A stretch of DNA of 64,000 nt from Novosphingobium ginsenosidimutans (GCF_007954425.1 NZ_CP042345.1:1798001-1862000), one strand, 5' to 3'. Counted from the stretch's first letter, positions 17,860 to 27,548 are shown. Translations and numbers: made by a program. The notes: generated by a model not told the origin, from the sequence alone.

Positions 17860-19506
17860 GTGCCCGCGAATCGTAATCACCTTCAGTGCATCAACGGCCA
17901 CTACCGGTACCGCCGCCGGTGGCCCAAAAACGTCCGCGCGGTCGCTAAAGGCGAGTACTTCATTCGCCACCTTGCTACCTCCAGTCTTGAGGAGGCATTG
18001 CGGCTCCGCCCCGCCGCCGAGATCGAGTTCTTCTCTGAGGTTGATAGGCTGAATGGGCTGGTCGAAGCCAAGCCGCGCGACGTCAGTCAAGCTGAGGCGA
18101 CGATACTGGTGGCGAGGTGGTTTAGCGCCCAGGTCCGACAGGACGCCGAGAACGACCTTCACAACCCGGTGAGTGATCCGGAGCAGCGTTTCAATGCTCT
18201 CGAGGCATCCCGGCTGATGGCGGAGTTTGTCAGCGACCAAGTTGGGTCTGGCGAGCTCGAGCCATTCGAGGTGCACGCATCGAGGCTATTCGAGGAGCAT
18301 GGGATCAAGGCAGACCCAAGCGCTCCGGGCTTCCGCGCAACTGCACAACTTATGGCCAGGGCTGATAGGGAGCGCTGGCTGCTTCGTGAAGCGCGGCTCC
18401 GGGGTGACTTCGGGTACCAGCCGACCGACCCTGTCTTTTCGTCAGCCCTGCGCGAGGAACAGCACAAGAAGGCGCCGCCAACAGTCGGAGGCCTCATCGA
18501 AGCCTTTAAGGCTGACCGGGCCCCTCGCTGGTCCCCATCAAGTGTCGCGGCATATGCCCCGGTCGAGCGCGTACTTCGCGAGGTGCTGGGGTCCGCGCGC
18601 CAGCTGGATACGCTTGGGCGCGAAGATGGGCGCAAGCTTTTTGATACAGTCCGGCAACTGCCGAAGGGGCTGGGCAAGTCTCCGAAGCTTAGGGGGCTGT
18701 CAGTGGCTGAGGCAATCAAAACTGGATTGCCCCCCATCTCGCCCAAGAGCATCAACGCTACCTACTTGGCCGGTATGAAGGCGACCTTCCGCTTCGCCGT
18801 CCAAGAGCAGTGGATGGCGGCTGACCCGCTTGCAGGCCTGACCGTGGTCGATCCCGTCGCCGAAGCCGATAAGCGTGACCCCTTCACCCTTGATCAACTG
18901 AACAAGATTTTCGGAGCTAGCCCGTGGACACCCCGGGATCCAGCACCAAAGGGCCGCCCGTTGCACTATTGGGGCCCACTCATTGCGCTCTTCCTTGGCA
19001 TGCGAAGGGGCGAGATTGCCCAACTTCGAGTCGATGATGTGGCCGAAGTTGAAAAGATCCCGGTCCTTTTGGTTCGAGCTGGATTTGGGAAGCGCTTGAA
19101 AACGACCAACGCGCGGCGGATGCTTCCATTGCACCCCGAGCTACTGCGGCTGGGCTTCTTGAACTATGCGGAAGAACGAAGAGCTTCAGGCGCTGAGCTT
19201 CTCTGGGAGGGCGAAGAGCCCGACAGTCGGGGCCAGTGGGGCGATGGCTTCTCGGACTGGTTCGTTCGCCTTCTTAAGGCTCGCGATATCTCAGGTACCA
19301 AGCTTGGTCTTCATAGCTTCCGCCACAACTTTCAGGACCGCCTCCGCGAGGCAGGCCTTCACGGTACCGCCCTCGGGCAGGAGCTCGCTGGAAGATCCAA
19401 AGGAGGTCATACGTCGAACAACTATGGCAGCGGATATCCAACGGCTATGCTCGCCGAGGCCATAGCGAAGATCAGGTACCAGGACCTTCATCTACCCCCT
19501 GCGTGA
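17860..19506 (+). CDS. Tyrosine recombinase/integrase of the element
   Basis: Site-specific recombinase that inserts and excises the element. The frame is open from 17641 straight through the tRNA, but the GTG at 17860 is preceded by AGGAGG at 17845-17850 with ideal spacing, giving 548 residues. The N-terminus (NRNHLQCINGHYRYRRRWP) resembles the DUF6538 domain found on many proteobacterial island integrases. A SAM-like core-binding region lies near residues 205-320. The catalytic domain shows Arg in 'LGMRRGEIAQLR', the HxxR box in 'HSFRHNFQDRL', and the nucleophile Tyr in 'SNNYGSGYP'. All key residues are present, so it should be active. Confidence 0.93.
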   Translation: MPANRNHLQCINGHYRYRRRWPKNVRAVAKGEYFIRHLATSSLEEALRLRPAAEIEFFSEVDRLNGLVEAKPRDVSQAEATILVARWFSAQVRQDAENDLHNPVSDPEQRFNALEASRLMAEFVSDQVGSGELEPFEVHASRLFEEHGIKADPSAPGFRATAQLMARADRERWLLREARLRGDFGYQPTDPVFSSALREEQHKKAPPTVGGLIEAFKADRAPRWSPSSVAAYAPVERVLREVLGSARQLDTLGREDGRKLFDTVRQLPKGLGKSPKLRGLSVAEAIKTGLPPISPKSINATYLAGMKATFRFAVQEQWMAADPLAGLTVVDPVAEADKRDPFTLDQLNKIFGASPWTPRDPAPKGRPLHYWGPLIALFLGMRRGEIAQLRVDDVAEVEKIPVLLVRAGFGKRLKTTNARRMLPLHPELLRLGFLNYAEERRASGAELLWEGEEPDSRGQWGDGFSDWFVRLLKARDISGTKLGLHSFRHNFQDRLREAGLHGTALGQELAGRSKGGHTSNNYGSGYPTAMLAEAIAKIRYQDLHLPPA

Positions 19507-19635
19507 GAGGTCAGCCACCCATGACACATGTCGAAAAGCCTCCGTCCGCCATGGTCCTATGGGCCAGACGTCGCTACGCTTGACGCTGCAGTGATTCCAA
19601 AGGGTGAAGCAGGCCCAATATAAGGGACGTCATTA

Positions 19636-20766
19636 ATGGCCACCGTTCAGGCTAATCTATTTGATTTAGAAGTCGAAGAAAACGATGAATATCTGCGTTC
19701 GCAGCTGATCACTTACATAGGTAACAAGAGGTCTCTGTTGCCGTTTATCGAAACCGGAATAAATTATGCTAAGAAAAAGCTGGGAAAGGAGAAGATTGAT
19801 TTTCTCGATCTTTTTTCCGGATCTGGCATAGTAGCTAGGCTTGCTAGGCGGCACGCCCATACGGTGCGATGTAACGACTTAGAGTTGTACAGCCACATTG
19901 TTAACAGCTGTTATCAGGCTAATCGGGAAGAAGTTGACGAGGTTGCGCTTCACAACGAAATCTCCCGGGTCCAAGCTCATATAAAGGAAAACTTTGCTCC
20001 TGGGTTCATCGCGGAACTCTACGCCCCTGAGGAGGACGACTCCATCAAGCCAGGTGAACGGGTCTTCTATACGAGGCGCAACGCCGTGTTTCTCGACACC
20101 TTCTGTCGGGCGATTGAGGACACCCCTGTGGGGCTCAAGCCTTTCATTGTTGCGCCTATTCTCTCGCAAGCCTCCGTGCATGCAAACACCTCTGGTGTCT
20201 TCAAGGGCTTTTATAAGAACTCGAAGGGGGTGGGGCAGTTCGGCGGGACCGGTCGAAACGCACTCAGCAGGATCATGCGCGAGATCGAAGTCCGTCCTCC
20301 AGTGTTTAGTAACTTCAACTGCAACGCTGTGCTCTATAACGAAGACGCCAATCAGCTAGTGCGCGATCTTGAGTGTGTGGACGTCGCCTATTTTGACCCA
20401 CCTTACAATCAGCACCCGTACGGCTCGAACTACTTCATGCTCAATCTAATTTGTGACTACCAGAAGCCACAAGAAATAAGCAAAGTGTCCGGTATTCCGA
20501 CGGGATGGAATAGGTCTAGATATAACAAGCGACAGCATGCTGAAGAAGCGCTATTCGACGCCGTTGAGAGCGTAAATGCAAAGTTTGTCCTCATATCTTA
20601 CAATTCAGAAGGATTCGTATCGCACGAAAGTTTTCTTTCTGAACTTGTGAAGATCGGTGACGTCAGCGTGATGGATACAAAATATAACACCTTTCGAGGT
20701 TGTCGGAACCTGTCGGGGCGAGACATCCATGTCACTGAGTTCTTGTATCTTGTCGACAAGAGGTAG
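19636..20766 (+). CDS. D12-class (alpha) DNA adenine N6-methyltransferase
   Basis: 376-residue DNA methyltransferase. 'ITYIGNKRSLLPFIETGI' (about residues 26-43) is the N-terminal signature of D12/Dam-like enzymes, 'FLDLFSGSGIVARLA' is the SAM-binding motif I, and 'VAYFDPPYNQHPYG' is catalytic motif IV (DPPY). The order motif I then IV defines the alpha class. It lies five bases before the endonuclease gene, so it belongs to the same operon. Its role beside a second, dedicated methyltransferase is unclear: extra protection, another specificity, or modification at another base. Codon use is AT-rich, unlike the chromosome. AAGGGA nine bases upstream of the ATG could be the ribosome site. Confidence 0.9.
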   Translation: MATVQANLFDLEVEENDEYLRSQLITYIGNKRSLLPFIETGINYAKKKLGKEKIDFLDLFSGSGIVARLARRHAHTVRCNDLELYSHIVNSCYQANREEVDEVALHNEISRVQAHIKENFAPGFIAELYAPEEDDSIKPGERVFYTRRNAVFLDTFCRAIEDTPVGLKPFIVAPILSQASVHANTSGVFKGFYKNSKGVGQFGGTGRNALSRIMREIEVRPPVFSNFNCNAVLYNEDANQLVRDLECVDVAYFDPPYNQHPYGSNYFMLNLICDYQKPQEISKVSGIPTGWNRSRYNKRQHAEEALFDAVESVNAKFVLISYNSEGFVSHESFLSELVKIGDVSVMDTKYNTFRGCRNLSGRDIHVTEFLYLVDKR

Positions 20767-20771
20767 GGGTT

Positions 20772-21473
20772 ATGGCGAGGAAGGCAGATCTTAGGCTTCA
20801 GCGAGCCGACACGGTCATAAACACGCGCTCAAAGCGCCAGGAGAAAGCTTTGGATCGCGCGATGCGGCGCGTGGAAGCGGAGCTCTCGAAAAAGTTTCCA
20901 GGGATTCAGCTCCATCATGAGACGGAATGGAAGCTAAAGGACGTCGTTGAGCGCCTGCGTCAAAGCTTCCCTGACGTCGACTTCCACTACTTCTTCTCGA
21001 CGTCAGCAATGAGGCCCGACGGAGGGATACTCTCGATTGTGAGCAAGGAGGGTCACCGGTACCCAATCCTAATTGCAGAGAAAAAGAATCAAGGTACGAA
21101 TGATCTTCGTGCGCTTGAGGGAAAAAATAAGCAAGCGCGCGGCAATGCGATTGAGAGGCTCGGCAAGAACGTCATCGGTTTTCGAACCGCTATGAACACC
21201 GAGGCGATATTTCCATTTGTTTGCTTTGGAGACGGTTGTGATTTCGACGATGACTCATCAATTCTAGACCGTGTTGTTACCATAGCCCAGTTCGGAAAGC
21301 TCAACGTAGAACACCTGCATAAGCAAGGCTCTGCGAATGAGTTTGAGAGAGGCACTTTTTATTTCAGAGTGGCGGAATGGACTGAGGATGAGATGGCAAT
21401 CCTTTCGTTGCAGTTGGCCGAAAAGAGTGTATTTTATTATTACTCTAAGCACGGACAAAATGCATTCGTGTAA
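20772..21473 (+). CDS. EcoRI/RsrI-family type II restriction endonuclease
   Basis: 233-residue endonuclease recognised by comparison with EcoRI from memory. 'RPDGGIL' holds Asp83 (EcoRI D91). 'LIAEKKNQG' holds Glu103 and Lys105 (E111, K113), with exactly the same 20-residue Asp-to-Glu spacing. 'ARGNAIERLGKN' (122-133) matches the EcoRI recognition segment around N141, A142 and R145. Together these give a complete PD-(D/E)xK site and the AATT-reading motif. The protein is shorter than EcoRI (277), mainly through losses between Lys105 and GNAIER and at the C-terminus. Predicted cleavage is GAATTC, given the neighbouring M.RsrI-like methylase. Five bases separate it from the preceding methylase gene. 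Confidence 0.88.
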   Translation: MARKADLRLQRADTVINTRSKRQEKALDRAMRRVEAELSKKFPGIQLHHETEWKLKDVVERLRQSFPDVDFHYFFSTSAMRPDGGILSIVSKEGHRYPILIAEKKNQGTNDLRALEGKNKQARGNAIERLGKNVIGFRTAMNTEAIFPFVCFGDGCDFDDDSSILDRVVTIAQFGKLNVEHLHKQGSANEFERGTFYFRVAEWTEDEMAILSLQLAEKSVFYYYSKHGQNAFV

Positions 21474-22460
<987 letters not shown>

Positions 22461-22585
22461 TTAGAAGCTCGAAGCGGTGCAAGCAGAGAGCACGACAATC
22501 ACCGCGCTTTAAGATGCATACGCATTTTGGCCACTCGTACAGCGCCCAATTGAAAGCCGTCTGGGTAGGGAGTTAATTCCGAACA

Positions 22586-25090
22586 ATGGTGGTTGGCGGC
22601 GAGCTGCTTGCATCGCAACAGCAACTTGAGGATGAGTCACGCGCGCTCGGCATCGCCAGATACCGACAGCAGCGAACCAAGTGGGCAGGCGTTCTCGGTG
22701 AAGGCGTCGATGAGGCGGACCTTCCGCCTGGACGGCGGCTTTTGCGGCTGGCCCTGCAGCCCACCATCATCGCCATCTCTGGGTTCTTCGAGGCCGCCAG
22801 AAAGGGCGCTTCAGGGCGCAAGCACAGCGCAATTCAGTTGTTGCAAGGTGCGGAGCCGGAGCCCTTGGCAATCCTTACCCTGCGGACCGCCATCCAAGGT
22901 GGGGTGCAACGACTCGTGTGGCAGAAGGCCGCCGTGAGCGTTGCCACAGCGGTCATGGGCCATATGGAGGCGGAAGCCTTTCGCAAGGCTAACGAAGGGG
23001 GGGCTGCGGGTCTCCAGAGGGGCTTGCGAAGGGCACAAGTTGTGAGCCAACGTAGACTGCGTTTGACCCGGGAGATTTACCGGCGGGAAGGCGCGGCGCT
23101 CGACTGGTCACAGCGCGACCGAGTGCTTGTCGGGTCCAAGCTACTCGAACTGGCCATCGAAGCGACTGGGCTGTTCGAAATGGTGCGCGTCGATGAGAGG
23201 TTTGGAAAGAAGCTTCGGACGCACTACCGGCTCGAGTTGACCGACAAAGCGGGTGAATGGCTTGAGCAGCAACATGCCCGCTGTGAGCTCCTTGATCCGG
23301 TTCCAATGCCCATGGTGGTCCCGCCATGTCCCTGGACTACTCCCTTCGATGGTGGCTATCTCGACTCACCCCCAGGGAATGCGATCGTCCGTCACCATAC
23401 CCGACCTTACCTCGACGAACTCGAGAACATCGAGATGCCGCGCGTCTACAGCGCCATCAACACGATCCAGTCGACAGCCTGGAAAATCAATCGCCCAATC
23501 CTGACGACGATGCGGGCCCTTTGGGAAGGCGGCGGAACTCTTGGCGGCCTACCCCCTCGCGATGACGACCCGCTTCCGGCTAGGCCCGATCGATTTGATG
23601 AGGACGAGAGCGCCCGCCAGGAATGGAAGCAACGGGCGGCCAAGGTTCACGCAGTAAACGCACGCCGTAAGGGCAAGCGGCTCGCATTGATGCAAAAGCT
23701 CTGGGTGGCAGAAAAGCTGGCAGACTTCCCGGCGATTTATTTCCCGCACAGCATGGACTGGCGCGGACGAGTCTATCCAATCCCCGCAGGCGGACCCTCG
23801 CCTCAAGGCGACGACGTCGCTAAGGCTCTACTTACATTCGCCGCCGAGGAACCGCTGGGCGGTAATGGGGCGTACTGGCTCGCCATCCACCTGGCGAACC
23901 TGTTCGGGATCGATAGGGTAAGCTTCGCGGATCGCATCCGTTGGGTAGAACAGCACGAGGCCGCAATCCTGGATAGCGCTGCCGATCCGCTTGACGGGCA
24001 GCGCTTCTGGACGACGGCGGACAAGCCTTGGCAAGCCCTGGCCGCTTGCCTTGAGTGGGCTGGGTATCGTCGGGAAGGCGAAGCCTTCCGGTCTCATCTA
24101 CCCATCGCGCTCGACGGTTCGAACTCTGGCTTGCAGCACTTCACTGCTCTCCTCCGGGATCCCCACGCTGCCCCCTGTGTAAACCTAGTCGACCAAGAGC
24201 GCCCCGGCGACCTGTACTCGATTGTCGCTGCCAGGGTGCAAGAGTTGGTCAACGCTTCAGATGATCCAGCTGCCCTGCCCTGGAAGGGTGACCGGGTGAC
24301 CCGGAGGATCGTCAAGCGGCCTTGCATGACCTACGCCTATTCCGCGACCCGCTACAGCATGGCGAAGCAGGTCGAGGAGGTACTCGAGGAGCTCGATGAA
24401 GAGGCCGTTCAGGGCGGACGAGCCCCTTACGTCGGGCACTTTGATAATGAGCAGGCTGCCTTTTGGCTCGCTGGCATCCTCTACGTGCAAGTCGGAAAGG
24501 AAGTTCCTGCAGCGAGGCGCGCTATGGATTGGCTCCGCAAGGTCATCGCCCTGGTCAACAAGGTTGATCTGCCGCTCTGGTGGACGACCCCTGTGGGCCT
24601 CCCGGTCCTCCAGCGGTACCCGAGGGTTAAGTCTAGGTCCGTAGAGGTCACCATTAGAGGCAAGATCCATCAAATGCTTGTCGCAGGAGAGTATGGTAGT
24701 GCGAACCCCGCAGACTTCTTCGCCGACAGTAATGGACCTTGGAATGACGCGCGACAGGCGCTCTCGGGCATCGCTCCGAACTTTATCCATTCACTTGATG
24801 CCGCCCACTTGATGATGGTCGCCAATGACTGCGCAGAGCAGGGGATTGGTAGCCTCGCAGTTATCCACGACAGCTTCGGCACTCACGCCGGGAAGACCGA
24901 CAAGCTGGTGACGATCCTTCGGGACTCCTTTGTCGACCTGTATGAAGGTGACCCACTGGCTGCATTCCGCGCTGCCGTACTGGAACAGCTGCAAATCGAT
25001 CCCGAGATGGCGGAGCTGGTCCCGCCATTGCCTGAAAAGGGCGACCTAGACCTAACGCAGATCAAGCAGGCGACCTACATGTTCGCATGA
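22586..25090 (+). CDS. T7-type single-subunit DNA-directed RNA polymerase
   Basis: Complete 834-residue phage-type RNA polymerase (T7: 883). Motif A is 'LPIALDGSNSGLQHF' (catalytic Asp510, T7 D537). Motif B is 'RRIVKRPCMTYAY' (Lys577 and Tyr585, T7 K631 and Y639). Motif C is 'AVIHDSFGTH' (Asp762, T7 D812). Also conserved are 'MDWRGRVYP', 'SGIAPNFIHSLDAAHL' and a C-terminal '...YMFA' foot like T7 FAFA. The N-terminal domain is recognisable ('LEDESRALGIARYR'). The specificity loop (about 664-700) differs from T7, so a different promoter is expected. No phage structural genes accompany it. GC content is intermediate between the methylase genes and the chromosome. Confidence 0.95.
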   Translation: MVVGGELLASQQQLEDESRALGIARYRQQRTKWAGVLGEGVDEADLPPGRRLLRLALQPTIIAISGFFEAARKGASGRKHSAIQLLQGAEPEPLAILTLRTAIQGGVQRLVWQKAAVSVATAVMGHMEAEAFRKANEGGAAGLQRGLRRAQVVSQRRLRLTREIYRREGAALDWSQRDRVLVGSKLLELAIEATGLFEMVRVDERFGKKLRTHYRLELTDKAGEWLEQQHARCELLDPVPMPMVVPPCPWTTPFDGGYLDSPPGNAIVRHHTRPYLDELENIEMPRVYSAINTIQSTAWKINRPILTTMRALWEGGGTLGGLPPRDDDPLPARPDRFDEDESARQEWKQRAAKVHAVNARRKGKRLALMQKLWVAEKLADFPAIYFPHSMDWRGRVYPIPAGGPSPQGDDVAKALLTFAAEEPLGGNGAYWLAIHLANLFGIDRVSFADRIRWVEQHEAAILDSAADPLDGQRFWTTADKPWQALAACLEWAGYRREGEAFRSHLPIALDGSNSGLQHFTALLRDPHAAPCVNLVDQERPGDLYSIVAARVQELVNASDDPAALPWKGDRVTRRIVKRPCMTYAYSATRYSMAKQVEEVLEELDEEAVQGGRAPYVGHFDNEQAAFWLAGILYVQVGKEVPAARRAMDWLRKVIALVNKVDLPLWWTTPVGLPVLQRYPRVKSRSVEVTIRGKIHQMLVAGEYGSANPADFFADSNGPWNDARQALSGIAPNFIHSLDAAHLMMVANDCAEQGIGSLAVIHDSFGTHAGKTDKLVTILRDSFVDLYEGDPLAAFRAAVLEQLQIDPEMAELVPPLPEKGDLDLTQIKQATYMFA

Positions 25091-25301
25091 CCGAGATGAT
25101 TACCCGGGACTTATAGAGGGACGACTGCCAGTGCTGGCGATGGGACCAGATCCTCGACCTGTTTTACACCAACCTTTCAGGTCGCGATTGGCTACCTGTG
25201 TCGTCGTTTTCGAGGTGGATATCCTCGAGCGCCCGACACAGCTTTCAAGCCGGTTACTTTTGCTGCAAAAATCTGAAGCAGGGTGACGTAGGCGATCAGG
25301 T

Positions 25302-25787
25302 TTATCCTCCCCCCGGTGGGGGCGCCTCAAAACAACTTCTTACGTCGTCGGATAGCTCAATGCTTCGAGAAATGATCACAATCCCATGGTTCAAAAGTAC
25401 CCGACTTCTCTCAGGGTCAAACCAGTGTCCGTTGAACTTCGCTCCATGAAACAAGTTATTCCGTACTCTGCAGACGTAGAGGAGTAGCTCCCCAGTCTTC
25501 GTGGTTGATGTAAGTGGTCTCTTCTCGAACACTGTCTCACCAGCTTTGAGGACCTGCTTGAGGGGTGGGCTGTCGATATAGTAGTCGATTGCAGCCTTGA
25601 GCTCGGCGTCCTCGTACATAGCGGCTTCGAGGCTGCCGTCTATCTCAGCTCCATAGGTTCCCCAATCGGCTTCCGGATTGTTCTTCCCCATCTTCAACCG
25701 GCCAGAAGCCTTCAGAGCTCCCTCCGCACGGCTAAAGAGTTGAAAGAAGCGATTGGCGAGATCGTCTAGATCTGAATTGTCAGTCAT
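25302..25787 (-). CDS. HEPN-like hypothetical protein
   Basis: 161-residue protein from the ATG at 25787; a longer 175-residue start exists at 25829. It is mostly helical, with 'RVRNNLFHGAKFNG' near residues 119-132. The spacing Arg-x4-His (RNNLFH) matches the HEPN ribonuclease motif found in many toxins and defence proteins, and the preceding helix with several acidic residues fits the fold. It is the only gene on the minus strand of the element and has no antitoxin-like partner beside it. Function is unproven; HEPN assignment rests on this one motif and helical content. The C-terminus ends in Pro/Gly residues. Confidence 0.6.
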   Translation of the reverse strand: MTDNSDLDDLANRFFQLFSRAEGALKASGRLKMGKNNPEADWGTYGAEIDGSLEAAMYEDAELKAAIDYYIDSPPLKQVLKAGETVFEKRPLTSTTKTGELLLYVCRVRNNLFHGAKFNGHWFDPERSRVLLNHGIVIISRSIELSDDVRSCFEAPPPGGG

Positions 25788-25871
25788 TGTCTCTCGATAA
25801 TGCTTTGAACGCAAACGTCCATGTCTCAATGGAGTATACCCTGGCGATACGTCTCGCCATTACGCCCAATA

Positions 25872-25908
25872 CTGTATCAATAGGGTTGACTTTAAGATTA
25901 TGATACAG
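25872..25908. promoter_or_regulatory. Palindromic site upstream of the resolvase (possible res site or operator)
   Basis: CTGTATCA (25872-25879) and TGATACAG (25901-25908) are perfect 8-bp inverted repeats separated by 21 AT-rich bases that contain TTGACT, a plausible -35. The total span of 37 bp is like subsite II of Tn3-type res sites. Such sites usually sit directly upstream of the resolvase gene and mediate both recombination and autoregulation. Confidence 0.5.
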
Positions 25909-25952
25909 ATATGCATCAAGGTCTAGATCCAAGTGATACGGAGTCCGGAGCA

Positions 25953-26495
25953 ATGTTGGTCGGATATGCGAGGGTGAGTTCGGTCGGGCAGAGCCTCGAG
26001 GTCCAGGAAGAACTGCTGCGGTCTGCTGGCTGCGAACGTGTCTTCGCCGAGAAGAAGAGCGGGACCAGCACCAAGGACCGTGTAGCCCTTCATGATGCCC
26101 TCGGGTTCGTCCGCGAGGGCGATACCTTGGTGGTCACCAGGCTCGACCGGCTCGCCCGCTCGATCATGGATCTGCGCCAGATCGTCGACCAGCTCGCCGC
26201 TAAGAGCGTCACCTTCCAATGTCTCCAGCAGGGAGCAATCGATACCACGCGCTCAGACGGCAAGCTCCTGCTCAATATTCTCGCGTCCTTCGCCGAGTTC
26301 GAAGCCGACATCCGCGGCGAACGTCAGCGCGACGGCATCGAGAAGGCTAAGTCGAGGGGCGTCTACAAGGGTCGTCCGAAGTCCATCGAAGGCGAGCGGG
26401 TCAAGGAGCTAGCACGAGCGGGTATCGGTGCCACCGACATTGCAAAGCAGCTGGGGATAGGAAGGGCCAGCGTCTATCGCGCTCTGAGATCTTGA
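25953..26495 (+). CDS. Serine recombinase (resolvase/invertase family)
   Basis: 180-residue small serine recombinase. The catalytic Ser is in 'VGYARVSSVGQ' (about residue 9-10), 'VVTRLDRLARS' carries the active-site arginines, and the E-helix 'LLLNILASFAEFEADIRGERQ' is typical. The C-terminus is a helix-turn-helix ('ATDIAKQLGIGRASVYRAL'). The start at 25953 fits the family; GGAG lies nine bases upstream, and the longer frame from 25911 adds residues not seen in relatives. It could resolve dimers of an excised circular form or invert a segment. It lies behind a palindromic site and in front of iterons. Confidence 0.93.
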   Translation: MLVGYARVSSVGQSLEVQEELLRSAGCERVFAEKKSGTSTKDRVALHDALGFVREGDTLVVTRLDRLARSIMDLRQIVDQLAAKSVTFQCLQQGAIDTTRSDGKLLLNILASFAEFEADIRGERQRDGIEKAKSRGVYKGRPKSIEGERVKELARAGIGATDIAKQLGIGRASVYRALRS

Positions 26496-26976
26496 CGGCG
26501 TGTCAGCTTACCTGCTTTTTTCTGTACGGCGGTCGAGAGGGGTGCCCCCTTGGCAATCCCCCATACCGTGAGACCGACGATACCGCGAAACCGTCGATAC
26601 TATGACACCGCGATACCCATGTAGTGATCTGCACAGCGCAGTATCTCTGGGTTTGCGGCAATCTCGTAGGTCGATATATGCCATCTCGGTAACTAAGTCC
26701 GCACATATGTGTCACAGCTACTCAACGACTTTGTCGGTAACGTGACGCTTTCAGGCCAAGATAGCGTGCGTTTGCGTTTGAGTTTGCGCGGAGAAGCTCC
26801 TAGTACTGCAACATCGACGAGATCAAGCGAGCAGCTGGCTTCCACCCCCAGCGTAGCCGCTCAAGCGCTTTTCTTCGCGGTGTAAGTGCGAGATCGTCGA
26901 AGGGCTCGGACTCCAAATCCGGGCCCGCCCACATTGTCTGCGCTGCATTGAGGTGGCCATCTCCAAGGGACAAGTC
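26496..26976. other. 481-base gene-free stretch containing iterons
   Basis: No convincing coding frame: open frames on the minus strand here overlap the iterons or the next gene and have no recognisable protein character. The left part holds the iterons at 26562-26618. The remainder shows no clear terminator or promoter by eye apart from an AAGGGA ribosome site at 26965-26970 for the next gene. Confidence 0.6.
26562..26618 (+). repeat. Three and a half tandem 16-17-bp iterons
   Basis: Units start at 26562 (CATACCGTGAGACCGA), 26578 (CGATACCGCGAAACCGT), 26595 (CGATACTATGACACCG) and 26611 (CGATACCC, partial). The shared pattern is CGATACCGYGARACCG, recurring once per helical turn and a half. 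Direct repeats of this size bind replication initiators, partition proteins or excision regulators. Confidence 0.7.
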
Positions 26977-27504
26977 ATGAGTAAGAAGAAGAACCCAGTC
27001 CTTGAGCGTCAACTTCAGTTGCGCGCCACCTTGTGGCCCAGCATCACCGAGAAAATGATGTGGGGCGGGGCGGATGTACAGGGCTTTGCGATGGTGCCTC
27101 GCGTCATGCCTATAATGATGGGCATCATGGACGATCTCTCGGGGAAGGGTTTTCCCGTCGGCATGACCTACTTTGAACTCTGGTCCAGACTTCGGGATGA
27201 GGGCTTTTTGGCCTTGAACCGACCGGAGGAGATGGCTTTTCATGCAGGCTTCTCCGGCCAGAGAGCTGTGCGGACCTGGAAGGATCGTGTTAAGCGCCTT
27301 CAGGAGCTGGGCTTCATCGACGTTCAGCCTGGGCCGCTGGGTGAGCTGTCATACGCGATCTTCTTGAACCCCTACCACGTGATCAAGCGAGCCTACCTTG
27401 CAGGGAGTGTCCAGCAGAGCAAATGGACTGCGCTTGTTTCGCGGTCCATCGAGATCAAGGCCTTTGACCTCGATGACATTGATGATCAGGGTAACCTGGT
27501 TTGA
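26977..27504 (+). CDS. Hypothetical protein, possible winged-helix DNA-binding
   Basis: 175-residue basic protein starting at the ATG at 26977 (AAGGGA six bases upstream). The central part 'GMTYFELWSRLRDEGFLAL' and 'VRTWKDRVKRLQELGFIDV' has the helix-helix-wing rhythm of winged-helix domains, and the C-terminus is acidic. I do not recognise a named family, although similar proteins occur on alphaproteobacterial plasmids and islands in my recollection. Its place right behind the iterons suggests a DNA-binding role such as replication or copy control, which is inference only. It is followed after 44 bases by another unknown gene. Confidence 0.65.
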   Translation: MSKKKNPVLERQLQLRATLWPSITEKMMWGGADVQGFAMVPRVMPIMMGIMDDLSGKGFPVGMTYFELWSRLRDEGFLALNRPEEMAFHAGFSGQRAVRTWKDRVKRLQELGFIDVQPGPLGELSYAIFLNPYHVIKRAYLAGSVQQSKWTALVSRSIEIKAFDLDDIDDQGNLV

Positions 27505-27548
27505 CGGCGATGTCGGATAGCTGAAGCTCGGTTGAGAACTCCATCATT

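Noticed and set aside
22548..22572. GTCTGGGTAGGGAG before the polymerase gene as a T7-like promoter
   Set aside because: Lacks the TATA part and two bases of spacing relative to T7; GGGAG is more simply the ribosome site.
26562..26618. CRISPR array
   Set aside because: Repeats are contiguous 16-17-bp units without spacers and there are no cas genes.
26503..27243. Minus-strand frames around the iterons and the gene at 26977
   Set aside because: One covers the iterons and the other is antisense to a better-supported gene with a ribosome site; neither has protein-like features.
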